DNA from: Gemmatimonadaceae bacterium | GTDB lineage: Bacteria > Gemmatimonadota > Gemmatimonadetes > Gemmatimonadales > Gemmatimonadaceae | Direction: 5' to 3' | DNA length: 64,000 nucleotides | Assembly (NCBI GenBank): GCA_025934775.1 | Contig: JAICWO010000019.1 | Span: forward strand, 26,268-90,267 | In this document: positions 18,880 through 28,339 of the stretch, piece after piece | Layout: each line of letters begins with the position of its first letter | How positions within the stretch are numbered: position 1 is the stretch's first letter | Translations under genes and position numbers: made by a program | The notes under the pieces: model-generated | Seen by the model: only the letters and a program-made list of their open reading frames with translations | What the model was told of the DNA's origin: nothing | Database searches by the model: none

Positions 18880-21285
18880 TCAATCGGAGGAGAGCGCGAC
18901 GGCGTCCTGCGCGTCGAGCGGAATCAAGGCGGCGTTGTCGAGCCATCCGTCGCGGCCGTCGTCGAGCGCGACGCGCGTCCATGCGCCTTGGCGCCCGCGC
19001 ACACGCACCACCTCGCCAATGATCGCCGTGGGTCCGAGCTCGCCGCCCAACGCCGGATCTCGACTCAGGTCGGCGGTGCGGCGCACGACCGCGAGTCTGC
19101 GGCCGGCGTACCGATCGGCGAGCACGAAACCGCCAATCATGAGCGCACCTCCAATGAGCGCGATCGGAACCAGGTCGCGCATGAACGCGGCCTCACCGCG
19201 CCTCGCACGGTACGCGCCCACGCCCCATGCGCCGCACCAGAGCAGCGCCGCGAGATCGAACACCCACGCCACCGGAATGGGCGGCACGTATCCCGCCGAC
19301 GACACGGGGAGCGCGTGCACCAATTCGACACGGTCGCGCAGGTCGGTGGCGAGCGGCTCCATGCGCAGGGCGCGCTGCCATCCGGTCACCGCGCGCGCGG
19401 TGTCGGCGGCAGCCCACGCGGCGGTGCCAAGGTTCGCCCACGCATCCGGCGCGCGCGGCTCAGCGGCCACCGCGGCAATGAAATCCTGGCGCGCCGTCAC
19501 GAAATCATGATGCTCGTACGCGGCGACGCCGTGGTCGAACGACTGCCGCGCCATGTTGGTATCGAGCGCGTGTGCGGTGGCCACACCGATCGCGAATATC
19601 GCGATGATGCCGAGCGCAGTGGAGAGAATCTCGAGCTTCGGCAGCGCCTCGTCGTCGATCTGGCGATACAGCTTGGCCGCGTACGCCGCGGCGTCGTCGG
19701 GAAGCCGCCCGCGGGGCGAGAACGCCGCTTCGTCGAGCTGCCGCAGGAAATTCTCCGCGTCGAGCGCGATTTCGGTGGAGACGCCGCGCCGGCGCAGCAC
19801 GCGCGCGAGCGCGCCGGGGCGCGTGAACGTCTCGGGCGCGACGCGAACGCGTTCCGCGATCGCCGACGTGAACGCGCGGCGTATGGCGCCCGCATCGATC
19901 GGATGAGGCGCCAGGCGCGCGAGCGTCGCAAGCTGTGATGCGCGATCGGGCTCGCGCGGAACGACGCGTCGGCGGCGATCGCGCGCGGTGGCGGTGAGCG
20001 CCGGCAGTGGAAAGAGCGCGAGGACCGCCCAGAAGATTGGATGTTGATGCAGCGGTGTGCCGAGCGGACCGCGGTAGCGCGTGCGCAAGGCGAGGAGCGT
20101 CTCCGCGCGCACGGTGTCCGCGGACGCGAGCGTGCCCGCGCCGACGTGCACGCGCGTGGGGTTCGCCGACGCAACTTCGTAGCGCCGCGAATCCGGGTCG
20201 AAGTAGCTGTAGCGAATCGGCGGCACGTCCAGCTCGCCGGCGAGCCTGGGCGTGAGCACCCAGTCGAATTCCTTCGAGCCGGCGATCTTGCGCGCCGTCG
20301 TGTCGACGGTCACGCGCTCGTCGCCATTGACGAGCGTCGCCCACGAGATCGAGACGGAGGGCCGCGGCAGCAGCTTCACATTCCCCGTGCCGGACACACG
20401 AACGGTCAGCACCATGGGATCGCCGACGCGCGCGGCGTTGGTGTCGAGGCGCGTCGCGAGGCGCAAACTGCCGACCGCGCCCGAGTAGTCCGCCGGTCGT
20501 CCGGCGAGCGGCGGCTCGATGGCGAAGATGACGGTGCTGTCCGTCTGCAGCTCGTGCGTTTCCTCACGACTGAAGAAGCTCGCCGAGAGCGGGAGCGCGT
20601 AGACGAGCTGCGCGGGCGGAATCGCGAAGCGGCCCGGCATGAGTGGAAAGAGCGCGCGTTGATAGACGAGCGCGTCGAAGCAGTGCGACGCGATCGATCG
20701 GTGCGGCGGCTCGGCGCTCGCCGGCAGATCGTACGCGAGCATCGACTGCATGTCCGGCGGGAAGAACGTTGGGTTACGGCGCAGCCGATCGCGCACGGCC
20801 GCGTTGAGGAACACCGCGACCTCGTAGTTCGCCTGCTGGCCCACGAACACCGTCTCGGGTTGGGCGACCGGACGGAAGCTGACGTCGAGTCCCGTGTCGA
20901 TCCTTGCGCGAGCGACGACGGCGGGAATGCTGCCGCGCGGACTCACCGGCCGGACCGCGATCTCGAGCGGCCGCGAACGAACCGTCGCGCCGCCCGCGAT
21001 CGCCTCGAATGGAGGAATGGTCCACTGCCCCACGCGATCGGTCGTGAGCACGAAGCGATATTCGGCGATCGACGAGCCGCCGCTGCCGGAGTCGTACGTG
21101 ACGTGCGGAATCGGCGACGAGCGCAGCACGTCGAACGGCGCGAGCGACGGCACGACCAGGCGCGGCAGCCCGCGGCCGGGCATCGCGACCGCGACGCTCA
21201 TCTCGATCGCCTGGCACGTGGAGGCGGTGTCCGGCGCGTGCGCGACGATCGAGAGCTGGGCGAGGATCGCGACGAGAGCGATCAC
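18880..21285 (-). CDS. BatD-BatE fusion (BatD ectodomain, TPR, SH3)
   Basis: This 801-residue protein joins two Bat (Bacteroides aerotolerance-type) proteins. It starts at GTG 21285 with a signal segment VIALVAILAQLSIVAHA, then beta-rich BatD-like repeats (about residues 30-460; e.g. RIDTGLDVSFRPVAQPETVF) and a membrane helix near residue 470-490 (IFWAVLALFPLPALTAT). Further regions give another hydrophobic segment, TPR-like sequence (ATARQ... see FDHGVAAYEHHDFVTARQDF and PDAWANLGTAAWAAADTARA), two more helices (about 670-735) and a C-terminal SH3-like domain (VRVRGRQGAWTRVALDDGRD). TPR plus SH3 is the usual make-up of BatE. It ends the moxR-bat operon; the GTG overlaps the batBC stop. Role: probably an envelope-stress complex with the VWA proteins (inference). 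Confidence 0.82.
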   Translation of the reverse strand: MIALVAILAQLSIVAHAPDTASTCQAIEMSVAVAMPGRGLPRLVVPSLAPFDVLRSSPIPHVTYDSGSGGSSIAEYRFVLTTDRVGQWTIPPFEAIAGGATVRSRPLEIAVRPVSPRGSIPAVVARARIDTGLDVSFRPVAQPETVFVGQQANYEVAVFLNAAVRDRLRRNPTFFPPDMQSMLAYDLPASAEPPHRSIASHCFDALVYQRALFPLMPGRFAIPPAQLVYALPLSASFFSREETHELQTDSTVIFAIEPPLAGRPADYSGAVGSLRLATRLDTNAARVGDPMVLTVRVSGTGNVKLLPRPSVSISWATLVNGDERVTVDTTARKIAGSKEFDWVLTPRLAGELDVPPIRYSYFDPDSRRYEVASANPTRVHVGAGTLASADTVRAETLLALRTRYRGPLGTPLHQHPIFWAVLALFPLPALTATARDRRRRVVPREPDRASQLATLARLAPHPIDAGAIRRAFTSAIAERVRVAPETFTRPGALARVLRRRGVSTEIALDAENFLRQLDEAAFSPRGRLPDDAAAYAAKLYRQIDDEALPKLEILSTALGIIAIFAIGVATAHALDTNMARQSFDHGVAAYEHHDFVTARQDFIAAVAAEPRAPDAWANLGTAAWAAADTARAVTGWQRALRMEPLATDLRDRVELVHALPVSSAGYVPPIPVAWVFDLAALLWCGAWGVGAYRARRGEAAFMRDLVPIALIGGALMIGGFVLADRYAGRRLAVVRRTADLSRDPALGGELGPTAIIGEVVRVRGRQGAWTRVALDDGRDGWLDNAALIPLDAQDAVALSSD

Positions 21286-22979
21286 CAGTCCTTTCCTCCC
21301 GGCGGCGGCTCGATCTTGCTCTGCTTCTGCTTCTTGGCTTCGACGTCGCGCTCCTCGCGCGCGGCGCTGCCCAGCAGCTGCTCCGCCTGCTGCTGTCCGA
21401 GCCCGCCGGCGGGCTGCGGCGCCTGCGCCTGCGGCGACTGGTTGTTTCCACCGCCGCCACCACCGCCCCCGCCTCCCCCGCCGCCGCCGCCGGATTTCTT
21501 CTTGCGCAGCGCGAGCTCGTAGTTCCACTTGGCGTCGACGTCGGCGGGACGCATGAGGATGACTTGCTTGTAGACGGTGAGCGCGGAATCGAGCTCGCCG
21601 TTGTCCTGCCCCGACGGCGCGGCGAGACCGGCCCTGAGGTGGGCGAGACCGAGATTGAACAGCGCGCGATACCGCAGCTCGTCGTCCTTGCTCGCGCTCA
21701 CGCGCCCGAGCGCCTCGGCGCCGCTGGCGAGCGAATCGCCGGCGACGAGCGCCGTACCGAAATTGTAAACAGTATTTTCTGATTTATCGCCGGCGGTGAT
21801 CGCGTCGCGGAAGAGCGACGCCGCCTGGGCGTAATGGCCGCCGTGATACGCGTCGAGTGCGGCCTGGTTGCGGTTGAATCCGACGCACCCGTTGAGCGAG
21901 AGGGCGAAGAGCAGCCCGGCGGCGAGCACGGCCTCCTGCGCCGCGGCGCGCCGGCGCCGCCGGCCGCGCCGCTCGATCAGCGCCGTGTCGAGCAGCAGGA
22001 GCAGCAGCGCGGGAAAGAGGAACCACTGGTAGCGCGGCGTCATGGACTCGGCGCCGAGGGTGGCGCGTGCTTTTCCGCGGAGGGACGCGAGCGCGGTCTT
22101 CACGCGTGCGGCTTTGTCGGTGGCGTCGGCGGGAATGAACGTGCCGCCGGCCGCTTGCGCGGCAGCGCTCAGGAAGTCCGGTTGGTAATGCGTCACCACG
22201 ATCTGTCCGCTGTCGTCGCGTTTGAGGGTCGTCGTGCCGTCGGGCGCCTTGATGGGAATCGTCGAGCCGGCGGCGGTGCCGAAGCCCACCGTGACGAGCG
22301 CGATGCCCTGCTGCCCCGCGCGCTTCGCTTCAGCCACGACGTCGTCGACCGGCTCGAACGCTTCTCCGTCGCTCATGACGACCAGCGCGCGATCGGCGCC
22401 ACTGTTGGTGAGCGAGAGCAGATCGACGCCTTGCCGGATCGTGCGGGCGAGCGAGCTCCCGGCCTGTCCGACCACCGATGGATCGAGATTGTCGAGGAAG
22501 AGATCGAGCGCGCCGTCGTCCACGGTGAGCGGCGAGAGCACGTAGCTGCGCCCGGCGAACGCGAGCACGCCCATGCGGTCGCCGGGCGAGAGCGCGCGAA
22601 GCCGGCGCACCTCCTCCTTCATGCGCTCGAGCCGGTTGGGCTTCACGTCTGGCGCGAGCATGGAGAGCGACGCGTCGAGCGCGAGCACCATGTCGATGCC
22701 GCTCGAGCGCACGACGTTGCGCTCCTCGCCCCAGCGCGGACCGGCGACGGCAACGCCGACGAGCAGACTCGCGGCGCCGAGCCGCGCCATGCGCCAGCCG
22801 GGCGGCGCGAGCGTGTTAGGCGGGATGAGCCGCGACACGACACTGATGTTGCCCAGCCGCTCGAGCCGCGCCTTGCGCGACCGGTACGCCCGGCGGAGCA
22901 CCCAGACGACGAGCAGCGGGAGCGCCACCCCGAGCGCGAGCAGATATGGATAGTCGAATACCACTCCACTCATGTTCAT
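21282..22979 (-). CDS. BatB-BatC fusion: VWA protein with C-terminal TPR region
   Basis: This 565-residue protein combines a BatB-like VWA domain with a BatC-like tail. Two membrane helices at the N-terminus (LLALGVALPLLVVWVL and MARLGAASLLVGVAVA) precede the VWA domain, whose MIDAS motif is LALDASLSM (D-x-S-x-S), with LSPLTVDD and ALVVMSDGEAFEP. A third helix (YQWFLFPALLLLLLDTALI) closes the unit. After a Lys/Arg stretch come a further hydrophobic segment and TPR-like helices (ALDAYHGGHYAQAASLFRDA). A run of about 15 Gly codons (21447-21491) leads to a Gln/Pro tail. It overlaps batA upstream and batDE downstream by four bases each. Confidence 0.85.
   Translation of the reverse strand: MNMSGVVFDYPYLLALGVALPLLVVWVLRRAYRSRKARLERLGNISVVSRLIPPNTLAPPGWRMARLGAASLLVGVAVAGPRWGEERNVVRSSGIDMVLALDASLSMLAPDVKPNRLERMKEEVRRLRALSPGDRMGVLAFAGRSYVLSPLTVDDGALDLFLDNLDPSVVGQAGSSLARTIRQGVDLLSLTNSGADRALVVMSDGEAFEPVDDVVAEAKRAGQQGIALVTVGFGTAAGSTIPIKAPDGTTTLKRDDSGQIVVTHYQPDFLSAAAQAAGGTFIPADATDKAARVKTALASLRGKARATLGAESMTPRYQWFLFPALLLLLLDTALIERRGRRRRRAAAQEAVLAAGLLFALSLNGCVGFNRNQAALDAYHGGHYAQAASLFRDAITAGDKSENTVYNFGTALVAGDSLASGAEALGRVSASKDDELRYRALFNLGLAHLRAGLAAPSGQDNGELDSALTVYKQVILMRPADVDAKWNYELALRKKKSGGGGGGGGGGGGGGGNNQSPQAQAPQPAGGLGQQQAEQLLGSAAREERDVEAKKQKQSKIEPPPGGKDW
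21447..21491 (-). repeat. Polyglycine codon tract in batBC
   Basis: Fifteen consecutive Gly codons (GGC/GGT/GGA/GGG mix) form a GC-rich simple repeat. Mixed codons mean it is not a pure homopolymer; the longest C-run is five or six bases. Confidence 0.8.
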
Positions 22980-23968
22980 GGGAGCGGCCCCCGGCGCGCG
23001 GCGAGCGCGAGCTCCGTCACGAAGAGGAGCGCCGCCAGATACAGCGGCCAGCGGAAGAGCTCCGTGTAGCGCACGTACGTGTGCGTGCGCACGGGCTCGC
23101 GCTCGAGCTGGTTGATCTGATCGTAGATCGACTGCAGCGCCGCCGCGTCGCGCGCGCGGAAGTACCGCCCGCCCGTCGTCTTCGCGATGTCGGAGAGGAG
23201 CGGCTCGTCGATGCGGACGATGCGATTCTCGTAGCGCAGCCCGAACAAGCCGCGCCCGACCGGCACCGGCGCCATCCCCTCGGTGCCGACACCGACCGTA
23301 TAGATCTTGATCCCGAACACCGCCGCGGCCTTGGCCGCGGTGCGTGGATCGATCGAGCCGCGGTTGTTCTCACCGTCGGTGAGCAGAATCATCACGCGCG
23401 AGCGCCCCGGCGCGTCGCGCAGCCGGTTCGCCGCCGTCGCGATCGCGGTGCCAATGGCGGTGCCGTCTTCGAGCTGGCCGGCCGCGAGGTTGTCCACGGC
23501 CGCGTTCACGACCGGGTAGTCCGTCGTGAGTGGAACCTGCGTGAGCGCCTCCGCCGCGAACGCGACGATGCCGATGCGATCGCTCGTGCGAGCCGCGATG
23601 AACCGCTTCACGACGTCCTTCGCGACCTCGAGCCGGTTCTGCGGCTGGAAATCCTGCGCGAGCATGGAGCTCGACAGGTCGATCGCGAGGACGATGTTGA
23701 TCCCTTCGCTGGTCGACGTCTCCTCGTGCGCCCCTGTGCGCGGCCGCGCGAGCGCGACGATCGTCGACGCGAGCAGCAGGTTGCGCAGAGTGAACAGAAT
23801 GAGCGTGGTCGCCCGTCCCGCGCGCGGACCGGCGGCGAGGACGCTGACGCGCGAGAAGACGATGCCCGGCGGCCGCCGCCGGCGCCGCACGATCCACCAG
23901 ACCGGCAGCGCGAGGAGAAAGAGCAGCATCCACGGCGTAACGAACTCGAGGCGTCCGAAGGAGATCAT
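22976..23968 (-). CDS. batA: BatA-type VWA domain membrane protein
   Basis: This 330-residue protein has two N-terminal membrane helices (MLLFLLALPVWWIV; LFTLRNLLLASTIVALA), a VWA domain with MIDAS motif VLAIDLSSSMLAQDFQ, the Thr motif region EALTQVPLTTDYP and MILLTDGENNRGSIDP, and a C-terminal helix (WPLYLAALLFVTELALA). In Bat operons, BatA and BatB are paired membrane VWA proteins working with MoxR ATPase and DUF58 protein. Both ends overlap neighbours by four bases, as in the whole operon. Confidence 0.9.
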   Translation of the reverse strand: MISFGRLEFVTPWMLLFLLALPVWWIVRRRRRPPGIVFSRVSVLAAGPRAGRATTLILFTLRNLLLASTIVALARPRTGAHEETSTSEGINIVLAIDLSSSMLAQDFQPQNRLEVAKDVVKRFIAARTSDRIGIVAFAAEALTQVPLTTDYPVVNAAVDNLAAGQLEDGTAIGTAIATAANRLRDAPGRSRVMILLTDGENNRGSIDPRTAAKAAAVFGIKIYTVGVGTEGMAPVPVGRGLFGLRYENRIVRIDEPLLSDIAKTTGGRYFRARDAAALQSIYDQINQLEREPVRTHTYVRYTELFRWPLYLAALLFVTELALAARRGPLP

Positions 23969-24930
23969 GCGGCCGCCTGCGCCGGGTGTCCCGGCTGTGC
24001 GGACTGCGACGCACGGTGCTCGTCGGCGACGATCGCCCGCGCTTCGCGGCCGAGCTCACGCGCGCGCTCGGTGCTGACGGCGCGACGCGCAAACTTGATC
24101 AGGTCGGCCTCGGTCAAGAGTCGCGTGAGCCGATCCTGCGGCACTTGGGGCAGGCCGCGCAACGATCGTGAGAGCTCGGTGCTGGTGAGCGACAGCGCCG
24201 CGTACACGTAACGAGCCGCGAGATAGTCGCGCAGCACCTCGACCATGAGCGTGACGTGACGCGCGCGTTCGCCGGCATCGAGCAATCCCAACCCTTCGAT
24301 GCGCGTGAACTCCGATTCCGCGACCGCGAACGGATCGATGATGATGGGCGGCTTGGGGCGGCGACGGCGGCGGATCCACCACCAGAGCAGCAGCCCGACG
24401 ATCGCGACCGCCGCGGCGATGAGCGCCCACACCCACCAGGGAATGAACCGTGTCTCGATGAGCGGGCGCGGCGGCTTGGGTACGCGCTGCGCGCTGTCCG
24501 CCGGCAGCACGGAGCGCACGAACACCGAATCCGCGATCGGGACGCGGCGCGTGGCGCCGGCGAGATGCACGAGCACGTCGGGCAGCCGGATGGGCTGCAT
24601 GCCCACGTCCCACGCCGCCACGCGATAATCCGCGTACTGCTCGACCGCGGACGTGTCGGCGCTCGTGCGCACGACCACCTTGTCGAGCGACTGCACCGTG
24701 GCGGTCGTGTCGGTGTTCGTGGGGAACTCGATCGTCGCGCCGCGCGGCGCCCGCACGCCGATCGTGAACCGAAATGGATCGCCGATCCGCACGGTGTCGG
24801 GCGCGACGGTGACGCCGGCCTTGAGCGGAATCTGCTGCGCGGCAGCGCGAACGCCGATCGCGAGAATGCCGGCCGCGAACATGCCGGCCGCGGCCAGCGC
24901 GCGCGCGACGAGTCCCGGATGCCGGATCAT
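23965..24930 (-). CDS. BatD-like/DUF4381-type membrane protein
   Basis: This 321-residue protein has a signal peptide (residues 1-30, ending AAAQQ), a beta-rich extracytoplasmic domain with APDTVRIGDPFRFTIGVRAP, similar in style to BatD ectodomains, a membrane helix (FIPWWVWALIAAAVAIVGLL) near residue 185, and a cytoplasmic helical tail of about 115 residues. This layout is that of the small membrane proteins (DUF4381-like) often found between DUF58 and batA. It is probably an accessory scaffold of the MoxR-VWA complex; no catalytic residues are seen. Confidence 0.7.
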   Translation of the reverse strand: MIRHPGLVARALAAAGMFAAGILAIGVRAAAQQIPLKAGVTVAPDTVRIGDPFRFTIGVRAPRGATIEFPTNTDTTATVQSLDKVVVRTSADTSAVEQYADYRVAAWDVGMQPIRLPDVLVHLAGATRRVPIADSVFVRSVLPADSAQRVPKPPRPLIETRFIPWWVWALIAAAVAIVGLLLWWWIRRRRRPKPPIIIDPFAVAESEFTRIEGLGLLDAGERARHVTLMVEVLRDYLAARYVYAALSLTSTELSRSLRGLPQVPQDRLTRLLTEADLIKFARRAVSTERARELGREARAIVADEHRASQSAQPGHPAQAAA

Positions 24931-25916
24931 TTGCGCAGCTTCCGCTCGCGCGTGCGGAAGAACCGGAGCAGTGGATCCATGATCCCCGACTCCGTCGTGA
25001 CCGGCACTTCGTCGATCGCGAGCCGCCGCAGCAGGTGCCGGCGCCGCGACGCCTCTTCCGAGACCTGCGTGTCGAACTGCTTGCGCACTTCAGGATCGCT
25101 GGTGTCGACATCGAGCGTCTGCCCGGTCTCGGGATCGACCAGGCGCACGAGGCCGATGTCCGGCAGCAGCCGCTCGCTCGGATCCTCGAGCGTGACGGCG
25201 ACGACGTCGTGGCGCTGCGACAGCAGCTTTAGCGGATGCTCAACATTCTCGCCGATGAAATCGGAGACGATGAAGATGATCGCCTTGTGCGCGAGCATCT
25301 TGTTGAGATACTCGAGCGCGGCGCCGATGTCCGTGCCGCGTCCCTTGGGCTCGTACGCGAGAATGTCGCGAATGAGGCGGAGCGCGTGCCGCCGTCCTTT
25401 GCGCGGCGGCACCACGTGCTCGATGGCGTCCGTGAACATCACGGCGCCCACCCGATCGTTGTTGCGAATCGCCGACATCGCCAGCACGGCCGCGAGCTCC
25501 GACGCCACCTCACTCTTGAAACGCCGATGCGTGCCGAATCGTTCCGAGCCCGACACGTCCACGGCGAGCATCACCGTGAGCTCGCGCTCCTCGATGTAGC
25601 GCTTGACGTACGGCCGCTGCATGCGCGCGGTGACGTTCCAGTCGATGCTGCGCACCTCATCGCCCGACTGGTACTCGCGGACTTCGGCGAACTCCATCCC
25701 CTGCCCCTTGAAGACGGAGCGGTATTCGCCGGTGAAGAGCGAGTTCACGAGACCGCGCGTGCGGAGCTCGAGCAGCTTGACCTGACGCAGAATCTCCGGC
25801 GGCACCGCGGGCGACGTGTGCGACGGCAGGCGTGGCGGCGCGGCGGCGCCCCGGCGCCCGCGCGCGGGCGCCGCTACCGCCGATGCGTTCTTGCGACGGA
25901 ACAGTCCAAAGGCCAC
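24927..25916 (-). CDS. DUF58 domain protein (VWA-like) of the MoxR operon
   Basis: This 329-residue cytoplasmic protein has the DUF58 signature YRSVFKGQGMEFAEVREYQSG followed by DEVRSIDWNVTARM, then a VWA-like fold with VDVSGSERFGT (a MIDAS-type D-x-S-x-S), GAVMFTDAIEHVVPP and IFIVSDFIG. The N-terminus is basic and rich in Ala and Pro. DUF58 proteins are nearly always encoded beside moxR and are thought to be clients or adaptors of the MoxR ATPase. It lies one base from moxR. Confidence 0.92.
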   Translation of the reverse strand: MAFGLFRRKNASAVAAPARGRRGAAAPPRLPSHTSPAVPPEILRQVKLLELRTRGLVNSLFTGEYRSVFKGQGMEFAEVREYQSGDEVRSIDWNVTARMQRPYVKRYIEERELTVMLAVDVSGSERFGTHRRFKSEVASELAAVLAMSAIRNNDRVGAVMFTDAIEHVVPPRKGRRHALRLIRDILAYEPKGRGTDIGAALEYLNKMLAHKAIIFIVSDFIGENVEHPLKLLSQRHDVVAVTLEDPSERLLPDIGLVRLVDPETGQTLDVDTSDPEVRKQFDTQVSEEASRRRHLLRRLAIDEVPVTTESGIMDPLLRFFRTRERKLRK

Positions 25917-25917
25917 G

Positions 25918-26892
25918 TCACGGACTCTCGATCTTCGCGAGGACCCGATCGACGATCTGGTCGCTCGTGACTTCCTCCGCCTCGGCTTCGTACGTCGTGA
26001 GCACGCGGTGCCGCAGCACGTCGGGCGCGATCGCTTTCACGTCATCGGGCGTCACGAACGCGCGGCCGCGCAGGAATGCGTGCGCGCGCGACGCCTGCGC
26101 CAGTGCGATCGTCGCGCGCGGGCTCGCGCCGAACTCGATCAGCGGCACCAGGTCGGCGAGCCCGGCGGACTTTGGCTCGCGCGTCGCGTGAACGATGTCG
26201 ACGATGTAGTCCACGATGCGATCGTCCATGTACAGCTCGGTGATGCGGTGCCGCGCGTCGAGGATCTGCGTCGGGTGCGCGACCGCTTCGACCGCGATCG
26301 GCTCGCCGCTCGCCATGCGGCGCATGATCTCCTTCTCCTCGTCGCGCGACGGATAGCCGACGCGGAGCTTGAGCATGAACCGGTCGACCTGGGCTTCGGG
26401 CAACGGGTACGTGCCTTCCTGCTCGATCGGGTTCTGCGTCGCGAGCACGAGAAACGGCTCATCGAGCTTGAATGTCGTGCCGCCGATCGTGACCTGTTTT
26501 TCCTGCATCGCCTCGAGCAGCGCCGCTTGAACCTTGGCGGGCGCACGGTTGATCTCGTCGGCGAGAATGATGTTCGCGAAGATCGGTCCGCGCTTGACCG
26601 AGAACTGCCCGGTCGACTGATCGTAGACCTGAGTCCCCAGCACGTCCGCTGGAAGCAGATCGGGCGTGAACTGGATGCGATGGAACGTGGTATCGATCGT
26701 CTCAGCGAGCGTTCTCACCGTGAGCGTCTTGGCGAGACCGGGCACACCCTCGAGCAGCACGTGGCCGCCGGTGAGCAGGCTGATGAGCAATCGGTCGACC
26801 ATGTAGTCCTGGCCGACCACGCGACGCGCGACTTGCCGCGCGACGTCCTGCACGAGTCGCGAATCCGCGGCGGTGGAGACTTGTGTAGCCAC
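25918..26892 (-). CDS. moxR: MoxR family AAA+ ATPase
   Basis: This is an AAA+ chaperone-like ATPase of 324 residues. Walker A is EGVPGLAKTLTVRTLA (the MoxR variant with Ala before Lys), Walker B is IILADEINRAPAK, sensor 1 is LVLATQNPIEQEGTYPLPEA and RFMLKL carries the Arg finger region. The C-terminal lid contains SPRATIALAQASRAHAFLRG. The start is GTG. It leads the six-gene moxR-DUF58-DUF4381-batA-batBC-batDE operon. MoxR proteins are thought to insert cofactors or remodel VWA-domain partners, several of which are encoded next to it. Confidence 0.95.
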   Translation of the reverse strand: MATQVSTAADSRLVQDVARQVARRVVGQDYMVDRLLISLLTGGHVLLEGVPGLAKTLTVRTLAETIDTTFHRIQFTPDLLPADVLGTQVYDQSTGQFSVKRGPIFANIILADEINRAPAKVQAALLEAMQEKQVTIGGTTFKLDEPFLVLATQNPIEQEGTYPLPEAQVDRFMLKLRVGYPSRDEEKEIMRRMASGEPIAVEAVAHPTQILDARHRITELYMDDRIVDYIVDIVHATREPKSAGLADLVPLIEFGASPRATIALAQASRAHAFLRGRAFVTPDDVKAIAPDVLRHRVLTTYEAEAEEVTSDQIVDRVLAKIESP

Positions 26893-27032
26893 GATCGTAC
26901 GAGGGTTTGAGTTGAAGATCGACGGTTCAGTTGCAACCGTCGAGCCAGCCTGTTCCCGCTGCTACACCCGCTCCCGCGACTGGTGCCGCCGTTCCGCTGT
27001 TCCGATGTTCCCGCGGCGCTCGCCTCTCCAGT

Positions 27033-27752
27033 CTACCTCGCCCGCAATCCCTGAAGCGCCGACTTCTCCCGCGGCGTGAGCTTGCGCGTCTGGCCGGTTG
27101 GCAGGTCGCCGAGCGCGATGGGGCCGAACTGGATCCGCACCAGTCGTTCGACGCCCAAGCCGAGCGCGGCGCACAGACGGCGAATCTCGCGTTTGCGTCC
27201 TTCGTTGATCGTGACCTCGAATTCCCATCGATCGCGTCCCAGCTTGCGCGCTTCGACGCGTTTGGGATGCACCGGGCCGTCATCCAGCTCGACACCGTAA
27301 CGCGCTTCGCGCGCCGCCTCGTCTCCCTTGCCGGTGACGGTTGCGACGTACGTGCGATCGATCTCACTGCTCGGATGCGACAACCGGTGCGCCAATTCGC
27401 CGTCGGTGGTGAGCAGCAGGAGTCCCTCGGTGAGAAAATCCAACCGGCCGACGTACGTGAGCCCCGGAATCTTCGCGACGAAGTCGAACACCGTCGGCCG
27501 CCCATCGGGATCGGAACGCGTCGTCATCACGCCGGCGGGCTTGTTGAGCACGAGCCACTCGGCGGCGCGCGGTGCGCCGATCGGCTCGCCGTCGACGACG
27601 ATCTTGTCGCTCGCGGGATCGACGATCTGGCCAGTCTGAGCGACCGCGCCGTTCACGCGCACGCGACCCGCCGAGATCAGCTCCTCGGCCTTGCGTCGCG
27701 ACGCGATCCCCGCGCGCGCGAGCGCGCGTTGAATTCGCATCGTCTCGGACAT
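27033..27752 (-). CDS. rluB: RsuA/RluB-family pseudouridine synthase
   Basis: This enzyme converts a specific uridine to pseudouridine, most likely in 23S rRNA helix 80-type target sites (RluB group). The 239-residue protein has an N-terminal S4 RNA-binding domain (RIQRALARAGIASRRKAEEL, ISAGRVRVNG), the catalytic block GRLDFLTEGLLLLTTDGELA with the nucleophilic Asp, and the C-terminal INEGRKREIRRLCAALG motif. The scpA-scpB-rluB order is a very common bacterial arrangement. Its ATG overlaps the scpB stop by one base (TGATG). Confidence 0.93.
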   Translation of the reverse strand: MSETMRIQRALARAGIASRRKAEELISAGRVRVNGAVAQTGQIVDPASDKIVVDGEPIGAPRAAEWLVLNKPAGVMTTRSDPDGRPTVFDFVAKIPGLTYVGRLDFLTEGLLLLTTDGELAHRLSHPSSEIDRTYVATVTGKGDEAAREARYGVELDDGPVHPKRVEARKLGRDRWEFEVTINEGRKREIRRLCAALGLGVERLVRIQFGPIALGDLPTGQTRKLTPREKSALQGLRAR

Positions 27753-28339
27753 CAGGCGCCCGTCTCGTCTTGCGCGTCGTCGCTCGCCGCCGCGTCGGCC
27801 AGCACCGGCTCGGGACGGTGAAGCGCGACCGCCAACTCGTCGGAGCGCGGGAGCTCCTCGAGATGACGCAACGCGAAATGCTCGAGGAACACGGGCGTCG
27901 TGCCGTAGAGCAGCGGCCGGCCAAGCCCCTCGGCGCGTCCCACGACGTCGATCAAGCCGCGTTCATGCAGCGACTTGAGCACGCTGCCGACGGCGACGCC
28001 GCGAATTTCCTCGATCTCCGCGCGGCTGATCGGCTGCCGATACGCGATGATCGCGAGCGTTTCGAGCGCGGCGCCGGAAAGGCGCGACGGCCGAGACGCG
28101 AGCTGCGCGCGCTCGATCGCCTCGGTGTACTCGGCGCGCGTCAGCACCTGCCAGCCGCCGCCGATCTCGGCGAGCTCCACCCCGTGGCCTTCCACGTCGT
28201 AGTGCTCGCGAATCTCGTCGAGCGCGGATTGCAGCTCGGCGGGCGACGCGTCGCCATCCAGCGCGGCCAGCTCGTCGGTCGCGATTGGCCTGGCGCTGGC
28301 GAACAATGCCGCTTCAAGCAGCTTCGCTAGCGGCGTCAC
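27752..28339 (-). CDS. scpB: Segregation and condensation protein B
   Basis: ScpB is the winged-helix partner that, with ScpA, binds SMC and compacts the chromosome. The 195-residue product begins at GTG 28339 (then TPLAKLLEAALFASARPIAT), inside the 3' end of scpA. Conserved segments include GWQVLTRAEY and AALETLAIIAYRQPISRAEI, EIRGV and LLYGTTPVFLEHFAL. The C-terminal tail is acidic. The overlap of 26 bases with scpA predicts coupled translation. Confidence 0.94.
   Translation of the reverse strand: MTPLAKLLEAALFASARPIATDELAALDGDASPAELQSALDEIREHYDVEGHGVELAEIGGGWQVLTRAEYTEAIERAQLASRPSRLSGAALETLAIIAYRQPISRAEIEEIRGVAVGSVLKSLHERGLIDVVGRAEGLGRPLLYGTTPVFLEHFALRHLEELPRSDELAVALHRPEPVLADAAASDDAQDETGA

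Noticed and set aside
21447..21491. Polyglycine tract as a phase-variable repeat
   Set aside because: The codons are mixed (GGC, GGT, GGA, GGG), so slipped-strand frameshifting is unlikely.
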